A stretch of DNA of 7,273 nt from NCBI GenBank assembly GCA_020057985.1, contig JAGVEU010000411.1, positions 1 through 7,273 on the forward strand, in the 5' to 3' direction. Shown here one piece after another: positions 1 through 6,073 of the stretch. The position numbers were made by a program, and so were the translations under genes. Source of the stretch: Calditrichota bacterium (lineage in GTDB: Bacteria > Electryoneota > RPQS01). Every line of letters begins with the position of its first letter. The first letter of the stretch is position 1. The notes under the pieces were generated by a model, which saw only the letters and a list, made by a program, of their open reading frames with translations, was not told where the DNA came from and made no database searches.

Positions 1-801
1 CAAACGCCTAAGGAAGCTGATCGCCAACTCAATGAGAGGAACTCCCAAAGTCAGGAGCGGGACAAACATTGCGGCCACCGTATAGCTCTTGATCGGGCAG
101 TAGATGGCTGCTACTGTGAAGACCAGACCGATTGATTGTGCTCCGGAATCCCCCATAAAGATGCGCGCATTGGGGAAGTTGTACCGCAGGAATCCCAGCA
201 ACACGGCAATTAGAATCACTGTCAGGGCAGCGACGACAGGAATTTGCAGCTTTATAGCCGTATAGAGCAGACCGACTGAGCCGATAATCGACAGTCCGGC
301 TGCCAGACCATCCAGCCCATCGACAATATTCAGCGCATTGACGATCAGCAACACCCAGATGACTGTCGCGGGATAGCTAAGATCGCCCAGCAGATAGGAG
401 CCGCTGAACGGAATGTAGATAGTGTCAATCTTCAGTCCGGCGGAAAAGAGAATACTGGCGGCGGTAATCTGGATCAGTAGCTTGAGCGGCGCCCGCAGAC
501 CAACAAAATCATCAATAACTCCACCGGCGAACACCAGAGCGTGTGCGACAAAGAAAGATGGGAGGTAATGCCCCAATTCACTCCTCAACTCAGGGAGTAG
601 TCTCACGCAGATCAGCAGTCCAAGCCAAAAGAAGATGAAAATCGACCAACCACCGGTAAACGGAGTAGGGGAAGCATGGCGTTTACGTCCGTGCGGCCTG
701 TCGAGAAAACCAAAACGATGAGACAGCCGGATCAATATAGGCATGACAATGTAGCTGATAGCAACCATGCCGACAGCCACAGCGAGCAAAGTCAGAGTCA
801 C
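1..801 (-). CDS. WecA/TagO/MraY-type polyprenyl-phosphate sugar-1-phosphate transferase, C-terminus cut by window edge
   Basis: This family transfers a HexNAc-1-phosphate (often GlcNAc-1-P) from a UDP-sugar to undecaprenyl phosphate at the inner face of the membrane, starting O-antigen, teichoic acid or other glycans. Reading from the GTG at 801 gives 267 uninterrupted codons to the window edge. Visible family motifs are DRPHGRKRHASPTPFTGG (residues 34-51), the Asp pair in GGVIDD (93-98), NALNIVDGLDGLA (155-167) and NFPNARIFMGDSG (208-220), separated by many hydrophobic helices. The usual length is about 320-370 residues, so roughly the last 60-100, including the expected His-rich cytoplasmic loop, lie outside. 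The GTG at 801 is preferred because GAGGT stands 6-7 nt upstream; a GTG at 816 would overlap the upstream gene. The preceding glycosyltransferase gene ends 4 nt earlier, so the two are probably cotranslated. The family is certain; the exact sugar is not. Confidence 0.93.
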   Translation of the reverse strand, partial: MTLTLLAVAVGMVAISYIVMPILIRLSHRFGFLDRPHGRKRHASPTPFTGGWSIFIFFWLGLLICVRLLPELRSELGHYLPSFFVAHALVFAGGVIDDFVGLRAPLKLLIQITAASILFSAGLKIDTIYIPFSGSYLLGDLSYPATVIWVLLIVNALNIVDGLDGLAAGLSIIGSVGLLYTAIKLQIPVVAALTVILIAVLLGFLRYNFPNARIFMGDSGAQSIGLVFTVAAIYCPIKSYTVAAMFVPLLTLGVPLIELAISFLRRL

Positions 802-805
802 CAAA

Positions 806-1657
806 TTACCTCGCACTCGGAACAAATAGCATCTTTATGGCCACGAGAAGATAGTTGACTATCAACTGGAGTGTCAGCAAAGAATTAGCCAGCCCCTTGT
901 CCGCATGGTGTTTGAGGAAGTACTTTCGGATCGAGATATGGTGTTCCAGCTTCATCCGCCACGGATGAAGCCGGGTTGACGCTCCCCAGTGGTGGACAAC
1001 GCTCAAATCACCAAGGTAGACCACCTGCTTCCCAACATCATGGAACCGCTTACAGAGGTCGGTGTCCTCGACATACATGAAAAAACGTTCGTCAAAGCCG
1101 CTAAGCTGCTCGAACAGATCGCGTCTAACCATCATGAACGTCGCCGACATCGCCTCAACCTCCTTGCGAGAAGTATCTGCTACCAGTGTGTAGTTCGAGT
1201 CGGCCTTGAGAATCGAGCCGCGCGAGTGGCGTATGTTGCCGTAGTCGGGGAAACGACGAATCGATGAATGCGCCGTGCCGTCCTTCTGAATCAATCGCGG
1301 CGAACAAGCAGCGCAAGCATGGTTGTGCTGCATATAAGCAACCATAACTGGGAGAGCATTAGACGTGAGGCGGCAGTCAGAGTTGGCGAACAACAGATAG
1401 GTTCCCGCGCTGCTTTTTGCCGCCAGATTGACTGCTTTCCCAAAACCGAGATTAGTCTCCGACTGGATTGTCTTTACAGCAGGATTGGCGGGATCGGCGC
1501 AAAATCGGCGCGATAGCTCGGAATCGTTATCGACAACAGTAATGTCATAACTCATGCCGGCAGTCTGTCGGCGAATCGATGCAATTAGTTCAGCCGTAAG
1601 CTCGGGAGTGTTGTAATTGACTATTATGACTGAGACCGAGGGGTAAGTCTCGCTCAT
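806..1657 (-). CDS. GT2 family glycosyltransferase, WbbL/rhamnosyltransferase-like
   Basis: A 283-residue GT-A fold glycosyltransferase of the GT2 group (COG1216 type), expected to transfer a nucleotide-activated sugar onto a lipid-linked glycan at the cytoplasmic face. Visible landmarks are the N-terminal nucleotide-binding strand with VNYNTPE (13-19), VVDNDS (41-46), TNLGFGKAVN (68-77), the metal-site region ANSD (91-94) in place of a plain DXD, the acceptor and catalytic segment GFDERFFMYVEDTDLCKR (187-204) and HHWGAS (222-227). This set is typical of WbbL-type rhamnosyltransferases. A hydrophobic stretch at about 259-278 could anchor it to the membrane. The ATG overlaps the TGA of the preceding gene as ATGA, and the start lies directly before the first beta strand, so the N-terminus is well placed. 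Only a weak purine-rich tract (GGGAAAAA) precedes it, which fits coupling. Rhamnose as donor is inferred from resemblance. Confidence 0.9.
   Translation of the reverse strand: MSETYPSVSVIIVNYNTPELTAELIASIRRQTAGMSYDITVVDNDSELSRRFCADPANPAVKTIQSETNLGFGKAVNLAAKSSAGTYLLFANSDCRLTSNALPVMVAYMQHNHACAACSPRLIQKDGTAHSSIRRFPDYGNIRHSRGSILKADSNYTLVADTSRKEVEAMSATFMMVRRDLFEQLSGFDERFFMYVEDTDLCKRFHDVGKQVVYLGDLSVVHHWGASTRLHPWRMKLEHHISIRKYFLKHHADKGLANSLLTLQLIVNYLLVAIKMLFVPSAR
808..812 (-). promoter_or_regulatory. Ribosome binding site (GAGGT) deciding a GTG start
   Basis: On the minus strand GAGGT lies 6 nt before the GTG at 801 and overlaps the TAA stop (808-806) of the upstream glycosyltransferase gene. It supports 801 over the in-frame GTG at 816 and implies re-initiation by ribosomes finishing the upstream gene. 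Confidence 0.6.
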
Positions 1658-2400
1658 TTTTTCCCAAAGCTGAAGAACCGTTTGACACGAAACGGAATCG
1701 ATTGTAAGCCGAGATAGAGTACCATGAATACCGCCTCATAGATGATCTTCTTGGAGAACTTGGAGTGTCCCGCCTCACGCTCGACGAAGACGATTGGAGT
1801 TTCCCGTATCTTGAATCCGTGCAACCACGCCCGGAAACTGACCTCGATCTGAAACGAGTAGCCATTCGACCGGATGCTGTCAAGATCGAGCGATTCTAGC
1901 ACACGTCGGCGAAAGCATTTGAATCCACCGGTAGCATCGCGCACCGGCAGACCCGTGACGACGCGGGAGTACACATTAGCGTAGTATGAGATTGCCCAAC
2001 GCATCTTGGGCCAGTTTTCGATACCGCCCCCCTTGATATAGCGCGAACCCAAACTGATGTCACACGTCTGAATATTCTTGAGATGATCGGCGAGATACTT
2101 GGGCTGGTGCGAGAAGTCGGCATCCATCTCAAAGATGTAATCGTACTTCTTCTCAATACCGTAATGGAAACCAGCGATGTATGCCCGTCCGAGACCCTGT
2201 TTGCCCGTGCGGTGAAGCACCTTGATCCGCGGATTCTCTGCTGCCAGCCGATCAGCAATCTGGCCGGTGCCGTCGGGAGAGTTGTCGTCAACGATCAATA
2301 CTTCGATGCGGTGGTCAATCGCAATCACTTGATGAGAGATCTTCTCGATGTTGTCTTTCTCGTTGTAGGTCGGCAGCAATACTAAGGCGCGTTCAGTCAA
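1654..2400 (-). CDS. Polyprenol-phosphate mannose synthase-like (DPM1-type) GT2 glycosyltransferase
   Basis: Members of this family move a hexose, commonly mannose from GDP-mannose or glucose from UDP-glucose, onto a polyprenyl phosphate, giving a membrane sugar donor. I take the TTG at 2400 as start, giving 248 residues. It forms a TTGA overlap with the stop of the YfhO gene, has AAAGGA 8 nt upstream, and puts LLPTYNE at residues 8-14 as usual for the family. The upstream ATG at 2517 would add 39 residues that only read the end of the YfhO gene in another frame. Motifs: VDDNSPDGTG (37-46), RTGKQGLGRAY (64-74), catalytic metal motif MDADFSHQP (92-100), GSRYIKGGG (118-126), DATGGFKCF (155-163), GYSFQIE (180-186), and ETPIVFVEREAGHSK (200-214). 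There is no clear C-terminal pair of membrane helices as in GtrB/CsbB, only a modestly hydrophobic helix near 219-236, so it resembles single-domain DPM1. The sugar is not determinable. Confidence 0.92.
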   Translation of the reverse strand: MTERALVLLPTYNEKDNIEKISHQVIAIDHRIEVLIVDDNSPDGTGQIADRLAAENPRIKVLHRTGKQGLGRAYIAGFHYGIEKKYDYIFEMDADFSHQPKYLADHLKNIQTCDISLGSRYIKGGGIENWPKMRWAISYYANVYSRVVTGLPVRDATGGFKCFRRRVLESLDLDSIRSNGYSFQIEVSFRAWLHGFKIRETPIVFVEREAGHSKFSKKIIYEAVFMVLYLGLQSIPFRVKRFFSFGKK

Positions 2401-4847
2401 GTGGCTGTTCCTTTCGTCTTGCGTTCGTAGAAAAGGCAGGCGGCGATACCAAGGCCCGAAAAGATGACGGTAAGAATCGTCACCAGACGGCTGCCGGTGT
2501 AACGCGGCCAATCCCAATAGATTTCGACATCGTGCGAACCTTTATCAAGCGATACGGCGCGGAAAGTGTAGTGTGCTTTCAATAGCTTCTTCTCGACTCC
2601 ATCAACCTTGACCTTCCAGCCGGGGAAGTAATTTTCCGAAACGAACAACAATCCTGCCGTCGCCATTTCCACTTTGTAACGCTGACGAGCTATCTCGTGT
2701 TCTACAATCTCGACCGATTCCGGCGCGCCTGAATCAGGCAAAACGGGCTGATATTCCGGCGCTTCGGAGACCAGGAGCGCACTCATGTATGGGAAGTTTT
2801 CATCATATAGCAGGTCGAGATCAGACGTCGTGTTGGATGCAAGTTGATAGGTGTGGTAGATCGATGCGCGGCGCATCGAACGTAGTGTCTCGTAAACAAC
2901 AACTTCATTGTCATAGACCTTTTTGAGACCCTGCGCCTCAGACATCTCCGTGCCACGATCCAGAATAATATACTTGGTGCCGGTAAGTTGGAACGGTCGG
3001 AGATTGATTTCTCTGTTCCCTCGCAGTCGGGAGTAAGTCAGGCCCCCAATGAACTCGTCAAAGGTCTTCAACTGAGCGCCATGATAACCTACCAACTGCT
3101 CGATACCGTTAAGCGCAAAGTAGTTTTTGGACTGGAATGTCTTACGAGTCAGATCCATAACTCGAAACGGTTCCTTCTCTGCCTTCAGTTTGTCAACGAC
3201 TGGCGAGTGGGGGAAATAGCGGTTGTAATCAACGGTATCGATAAATCGGAAATCAACCCGCCAGAGATCGGTCAGGCTGATAAAGATCAAGGCAAAGAGC
3301 GCCACGCGACCCGCCGTACCGGTGACGTAGCCACGTATCAGGTAAGTCACCGCCCAACAGAGCAGGGCGATCAGCCAGAGACTGATCACAACGGTCGGAA
3401 CGTTGCCCTCCATCATTTGAATGTTTCTTGCCTCGATCCCTGAGTAGAAGATCGAAGTGTAGACCGACAGCAACGGCTTGCCGGCAGCCGTAAACAACAG
3501 CGCCAAGACGGTTAGCGACGAAGCCGTGATCAGTAATGCCTTGTGCAGCTTCTGTATGATGCGCGTCTTAGCTTCGTTGCGGAGTCTGATCAGGGCGTCG
3601 ATCCCAAACGCGGCCAACATCGCAAACGAGAAACTAAACAGGAACATAATCATCGACGGCGCCCGCAGCTTGCCGACGTTTGGTATGATCGCATAGAAAA
3701 TATAGAACAGGGGCGTAGTAGCTCCGAGAGCATAAACTAACGCAAAGGCGGCCATGCCCACAAAGAACCAGGTTTCTCGTCGCCGCCAGAGAGCTATGCC
3801 GACGATGCCGATCAATATCGGGAAGAAGCCGGTGTATTCAGTATTGTCTTTGAAGGCATTTCTTCCCCAATAGCCACCTTTTGCTTCCGGGTCATTTACG
3901 CTTACGCCCGCGAAAAACGGAACGAACTGCCCGACCAACTCCTCCAAATGCAGCGACCACGACGTCGCCCATTCGTAGCCGCCACGCCCTTCGGCTCCCG
4001 TCCCCGCACGGGGTGAAAACTCCTGAATGTATTTGTACCCCGGATAGAATTGGATTGCCGAGCCCAACAGCCCGATGACAACAGCGAGAACAAACATGGC
4101 GGTGGTCAGCGCCATCTTGGCTGTGCCGATCTTGTCGCGGAACATGAAAACCAATCGGTAAACGAAGAACCCACCGAGCGCCCAAAGCGTGAAATACGCC
4201 ATCTGGGGATGTGGCGTAAGAACAATCAAAGCAATCGTTAATCCAAGCAGTAGAAACCACTTGAGCCGCAATGTCGCTGTCCCGCGATTGAGAAAGTGAA
4301 AGGCCAACGGAAAGAGTGTCGTAACAAAAATTTTGCCGTCGTGCCCAGGTGCTACCAGCGATACCAGATAGCCGGCAAACATGTACGATACACCGGCAAA
4401 CGCTGACGCGACTTTCGACAGGCCGAAACCGCGTGCACACAGATAGGCGAAGAGTCCTGCTGAATAGATATGCAGAATCAGTCCCCAGCCAAGCGCCCGC
4501 TGTAGCGGGAGAAGCATCTTGAGGATAAAAGTCGGTAGATAGAAAATGTCGCCGTGAAACGCGTCGACGAACGGCATGCCGCAGAAAATGTAGGGGCTCC
4601 ACATCGGTACACTGCCATGTGCCTTGAAGTAATCGACCATAAACTCACGGAAATAGACTCCCGCATTGATCGTGTCCGAACCATAGAGCATCGCGTTTGA
4701 GAAGATGAACTTGTTGAACAGAACAACGACGAAGACCAAAGTAGCGGTGGCATAATACCAGAAGAACCGGGGGTGCTCCTCGATCTGTTTGACGAAGTCA
4801 AATGCCTTTAACGAGGCGCCTTGTGTCTGCGCTTTGCGTTTTACCAT
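2397..4847 (-). CDS. YfhO-family multi-spanning membrane protein (probable GT-C type glycosyltransferase)
   Basis: An 816-residue integral membrane protein of the YfhO family (PF09586/COG4485). The characterised Bacillus and Listeria relatives are needed to attach sugars to lipoteichoic acid outside the cell, using a prenyl-phosphate sugar made by a CsbB-type enzyme. Here a first membrane helix (about 30-50) is followed by an outer loop with YGSDT (55-59, a candidate catalytic acidic site as in GT-C enzymes) and PMWSPYIFCGMPF (81-93). Further landmarks are APGHDGK (166-172), TPHPQMAYF (211-219) and LRAPSM (394-399), with many helices to about residue 530. A soluble, probably extracytoplasmic region (about 535-780) ends in the family signature ENYFPGWKVKVDG (738-750), and a last helix spans about 787-806. 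The ATG at 4847 has only a weak GGGAT upstream; an in-frame TGA further upstream blocks a longer form. It lies 80 nt after the flippase-like gene and overlaps the DPM1-like gene, suggesting a shared pathway. The transferase activity is inferred. Confidence 0.9.
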   Translation of the reverse strand: MVKRKAQTQGASLKAFDFVKQIEEHPRFFWYYATATLVFVVVLFNKFIFSNAMLYGSDTINAGVYFREFMVDYFKAHGSVPMWSPYIFCGMPFVDAFHGDIFYLPTFILKMLLPLQRALGWGLILHIYSAGLFAYLCARGFGLSKVASAFAGVSYMFAGYLVSLVAPGHDGKIFVTTLFPLAFHFLNRGTATLRLKWFLLLGLTIALIVLTPHPQMAYFTLWALGGFFVYRLVFMFRDKIGTAKMALTTAMFVLAVVIGLLGSAIQFYPGYKYIQEFSPRAGTGAEGRGGYEWATSWSLHLEELVGQFVPFFAGVSVNDPEAKGGYWGRNAFKDNTEYTGFFPILIGIVGIALWRRRETWFFVGMAAFALVYALGATTPLFYIFYAIIPNVGKLRAPSMIMFLFSFSFAMLAAFGIDALIRLRNEAKTRIIQKLHKALLITASSLTVLALLFTAAGKPLLSVYTSIFYSGIEARNIQMMEGNVPTVVISLWLIALLCWAVTYLIRGYVTGTAGRVALFALIFISLTDLWRVDFRFIDTVDYNRYFPHSPVVDKLKAEKEPFRVMDLTRKTFQSKNYFALNGIEQLVGYHGAQLKTFDEFIGGLTYSRLRGNREINLRPFQLTGTKYIILDRGTEMSEAQGLKKVYDNEVVVYETLRSMRRASIYHTYQLASNTTSDLDLLYDENFPYMSALLVSEAPEYQPVLPDSGAPESVEIVEHEIARQRYKVEMATAGLLFVSENYFPGWKVKVDGVEKKLLKAHYTFRAVSLDKGSHDVEIYWDWPRYTGSRLVTILTVIFSGLGIAACLFYERKTKGTAT
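2409..2414 (-). promoter_or_regulatory. Ribosome binding site (AAAGGA) supporting a TTG start
   Basis: AAAGGA on the minus strand sits inside the last codons of the YfhO gene, 8 nt before the TTG at 2400. The TTG shares bases with the upstream stop codon (TTGA). The site and the good family alignment from residue 1 together favour TTG over the more distant ATG at 2517. Confidence 0.6.
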
Positions 4848-4902
4848 TTTATATCCGATCCCAAAATCATTTTGTCACCGCAACGTCCACTGAGGCGAAA
4901 TA

Positions 4903-4918
4903 TCACCCTCCGTGGTGA
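4903..4918 (-). other. Small inverted repeat in the 80-nt gap before the YfhO gene
   Basis: TCACC and GGTGA are separated by 6 nt, giving a 5-bp stem just after the stop of the flippase-like gene. No T-tract follows on the minus strand, so it is not a convincing terminator. It may be an mRNA hairpin that tunes readthrough, or chance. Nothing else in the gap (4848-4927) could be supported as a promoter: a TATAAA lies immediately before the ATG, too close to serve that gene. Confidence 0.2.
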
Positions 4919-4927
4919 GCTTCTCGG

Positions 4928-5842
4928 CTATTTCACTCTCCAAGCCAGCACGGTACATATCAATTCCCCCAGCATCGACCAAACTCTGGCCCCGATGACA
5001 GCGATACCGGCGCGATCACCTCCAACGATCGGTGTCAACAGCAACATCAAGATTGCCTCGCGCGCACCGATTCCCGCCGGCAAGACTATCGCCCAGTAGC
5101 CGGCCAGATACGCAAGTGTCCAGGCGCCGATAATCTCCACCAGATTGAACTCAACTCCCGGAAGAATCGACTTCAGAAACAAGTAGAAACCGACGCCATA
5201 CAGATTCCAAGTCACAAAATAGAACGCCAGCACTCGCATTCCCACCACTTTTTTCAGATGGAACTCCACTTCCGGTTGTCTCAACAGGCGCGTAGCGAAA
5301 TTGATCATTTTCCTGAAAAGGTTTGGCAGAAAATAGATCAACAGGAACACGACACAGATCGCGCCACCCACCCAGGCGAAGCCGGAATAAGGGTGATATT
5401 TCTCGGCTGTTTCCAGCAGAAAGAGGTAAATGACGGCAATCAGCAAACCCGGCGGAGTCAAAAAAATCTGGCTGAGGATAAACGAGACCGTTGCCTCTTC
5501 CTTCGTGATGCCTTCTTTGGCAGCGAGATAAATCATCCCGAACAACTGCCAGATGCGTCCCGGCAAGTAACGGCCGAGTTGAGACAGGTAGGCAATTTTG
5601 AACGCCTTGTTGAAGCTCACCTTCTTGTCAAAGAAAGTAATAATGGTCGACCAGATCGCCGACTGCGCATAGAGCACGACCTGCATCAGCAGCAGCGAAG
5701 TGATTAACAGCGGATAGTTGATTTTCCAGGTTGAAGGGTTGAATTTCCGGATGCTGTCGACGAAGCTCGGTGCGAAGAAATAACAGATAAGTGCCAGTAG
5801 TAGTAGTTGCAGAAAGCGATTGAGAAGTTGCCTTTTGGTCAT
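4928..5842 (-). CDS. Flippase-like integral membrane protein, UPF0104/PF03706 (AglD C-terminal/MprF N-terminal type)
   Basis: A 304-residue, almost wholly hydrophobic protein with roughly seven to nine apparent membrane helices and no soluble domain. Motifs of the UPF0104/PF03706 group (TIGR00374 flippase-like) are YLSQLGRYLPGRIWQ (85-99), followed by a GITKEEA segment (111-117), the re-entrant-like LPAGIGAREAILMLLL (254-269) and ARVWSMLGELI (285-295). Related domains form the lipid-flipping half of MprF and the membrane part of archaeal AglD-type sugar-lipid enzymes, so a role in moving a lipid-linked product across the membrane is plausible, though not shown for this stand-alone form. The ATG at 5842 is the first possible usual start, because an in-frame TAG lies 18 nt upstream (5860-5858). 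No Shine-Dalgarno sequence precedes it, suggesting a short-leader or leaderless message from the promoter candidate upstream. It appears to head the glycan operon. Confidence 0.87.
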   Translation of the reverse strand: MTKRQLLNRFLQLLLLALICYFFAPSFVDSIRKFNPSTWKINYPLLITSLLLMQVVLYAQSAIWSTIITFFDKKVSFNKAFKIAYLSQLGRYLPGRIWQLFGMIYLAAKEGITKEEATVSFILSQIFLTPPGLLIAVIYLFLLETAEKYHPYSGFAWVGGAICVVFLLIYFLPNLFRKMINFATRLLRQPEVEFHLKKVVGMRVLAFYFVTWNLYGVGFYLFLKSILPGVEFNLVEIIGAWTLAYLAGYWAIVLPAGIGAREAILMLLLTPIVGGDRAGIAVIGARVWSMLGELICTVLAWRVK

Positions 5843-5859
5843 AGCAATAACGAAGAACT

Positions 5860-5888
5860 ACAATACAGTCAAAGCGATTGAAAGTCAA
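5860..5888 (-). promoter_or_regulatory. Candidate sigma-70-type promoter of the glycan operon
   Basis: TTGACT (5888-5883, five of six to the -35 consensus) and TATTGT (5865-5860, four of six to the -10 consensus) are spaced by exactly 17 nt. Transcription would begin near 5853, leaving only about 11 nt before the ATG at 5842 with no ribosome binding site. A second TTGACT (5872-5867) with TATTGC (5849-5844), also spaced 17 nt, lies 16 nt downstream but would start inside the gene. This is the only good promoter match noticed in the larger gaps, and it stands where an operon start is expected. Matches are by eye. Confidence 0.4.
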
Positions 5889-5991
5889 GCGGATCGGTGA
5901 GGTAACGCTGCCGCACGATTGCGGCTTGTGGAATCTCCAATGCCAGTCTGTCGCCCTTTTCGCGTAAAGGCCGAAATGGAAATCCACCAAT
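5869..5991 (-). pseudogene. Possible gene remnant: 40-codon protein-like frame without a start
   Basis: Between the PhzF gene and the flippase-like gene, one minus-strand frame is open for 40 codons after a TGA at 5994-5992 and closes with TGA at 5871-5869. Its translation is protein-like in composition, with segments such as GGFPFRPLREKGDRLALE and RQRYLTDPLDF, and would make a plausible C-terminus, but there is no start codon with a ribosome site. Another minus frame begins with an ATGA overlap on the PhzF stop (6077), reads 11 codons, stops at TAA, and then stays open. Together these could be a decayed small gene after PhzF, with one stop and one frameshift. I do not recognise a family, and a chance opening cannot be excluded. 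Confidence 0.2.
5910..5925 (-). other. GC-rich hairpin (6-bp stem, 4-nt loop) between the PhzF gene and the glycan operon
   Basis: GCCGCA and TGCGGC pair around the loop ATCG on the minus strand. It stands downstream of the PhzF gene and 21 nt upstream of the -35 candidate. There is no following T-run, so it does not meet the form of an intrinsic terminator; it might still slow polymerase or be an operator. It falls inside the 40-codon reading-frame fragment described next, so chance structure in former coding DNA is also possible. Confidence 0.3.
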
Positions 5992-6073
5992 TCACCATGG
6001 AACCAGAGGTCGCGAATCATTTGGCCGGCGTTGTGGCTGGTTTATCGCAAGAGTACGATAGCAGTTGCTGAGC

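Noticed and set aside
2401..2517. Extended N-terminus of the DPM1-like gene from the ATG at 2517
   Set aside because: The extra 39 codons only re-read the YfhO gene in another frame, have no family match, and the TTG at 2400 has a ribosome site and correct family spacing.
676..3443. Plus-strand frames of 60-151 codons opposite the glycosyltransferase and YfhO genes
   Set aside because: All lie antisense to genes with clear motifs, have low-complexity polar products, and show no ribosome sites or family features; treated as antisense openings.
3892..4602. 236-codon minus-strand frame inside the YfhO gene
   Set aside because: It is the same strand in a shifted frame within an unmistakable membrane-protein gene; rich in Arg, Cys and Ser with no domain, as expected of an out-of-frame reading.
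4842..4855. TATAAA before the YfhO ATG as a promoter -10 box
   Set aside because: It abuts the start codon, so transcription would begin inside the gene, and no well-spaced -35 is present.
5910..5925. GC hairpin as an intrinsic terminator for the PhzF gene
   Set aside because: A perfect 6-bp stem but no T-tract follows on the minus strand (next bases are AGCGTTACC), so a terminator call is not supported.
5628..6020. 130-codon minus-strand frame crossing the start of the flippase-like gene
   Set aside because: More than half overlaps the real gene in a shifted frame and the product lacks any recognisable motif; only its first part in the spacer is considered, as part of a possible relic.
5940..6071. 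43-codon plus-strand frame in the spacer, with AAAGG before an internal ATG at 5976
   Set aside because: Short, convergent with all other genes, no recognised family and competing minus-strand frames in the same DNA; kept only as a note within the relic finding.
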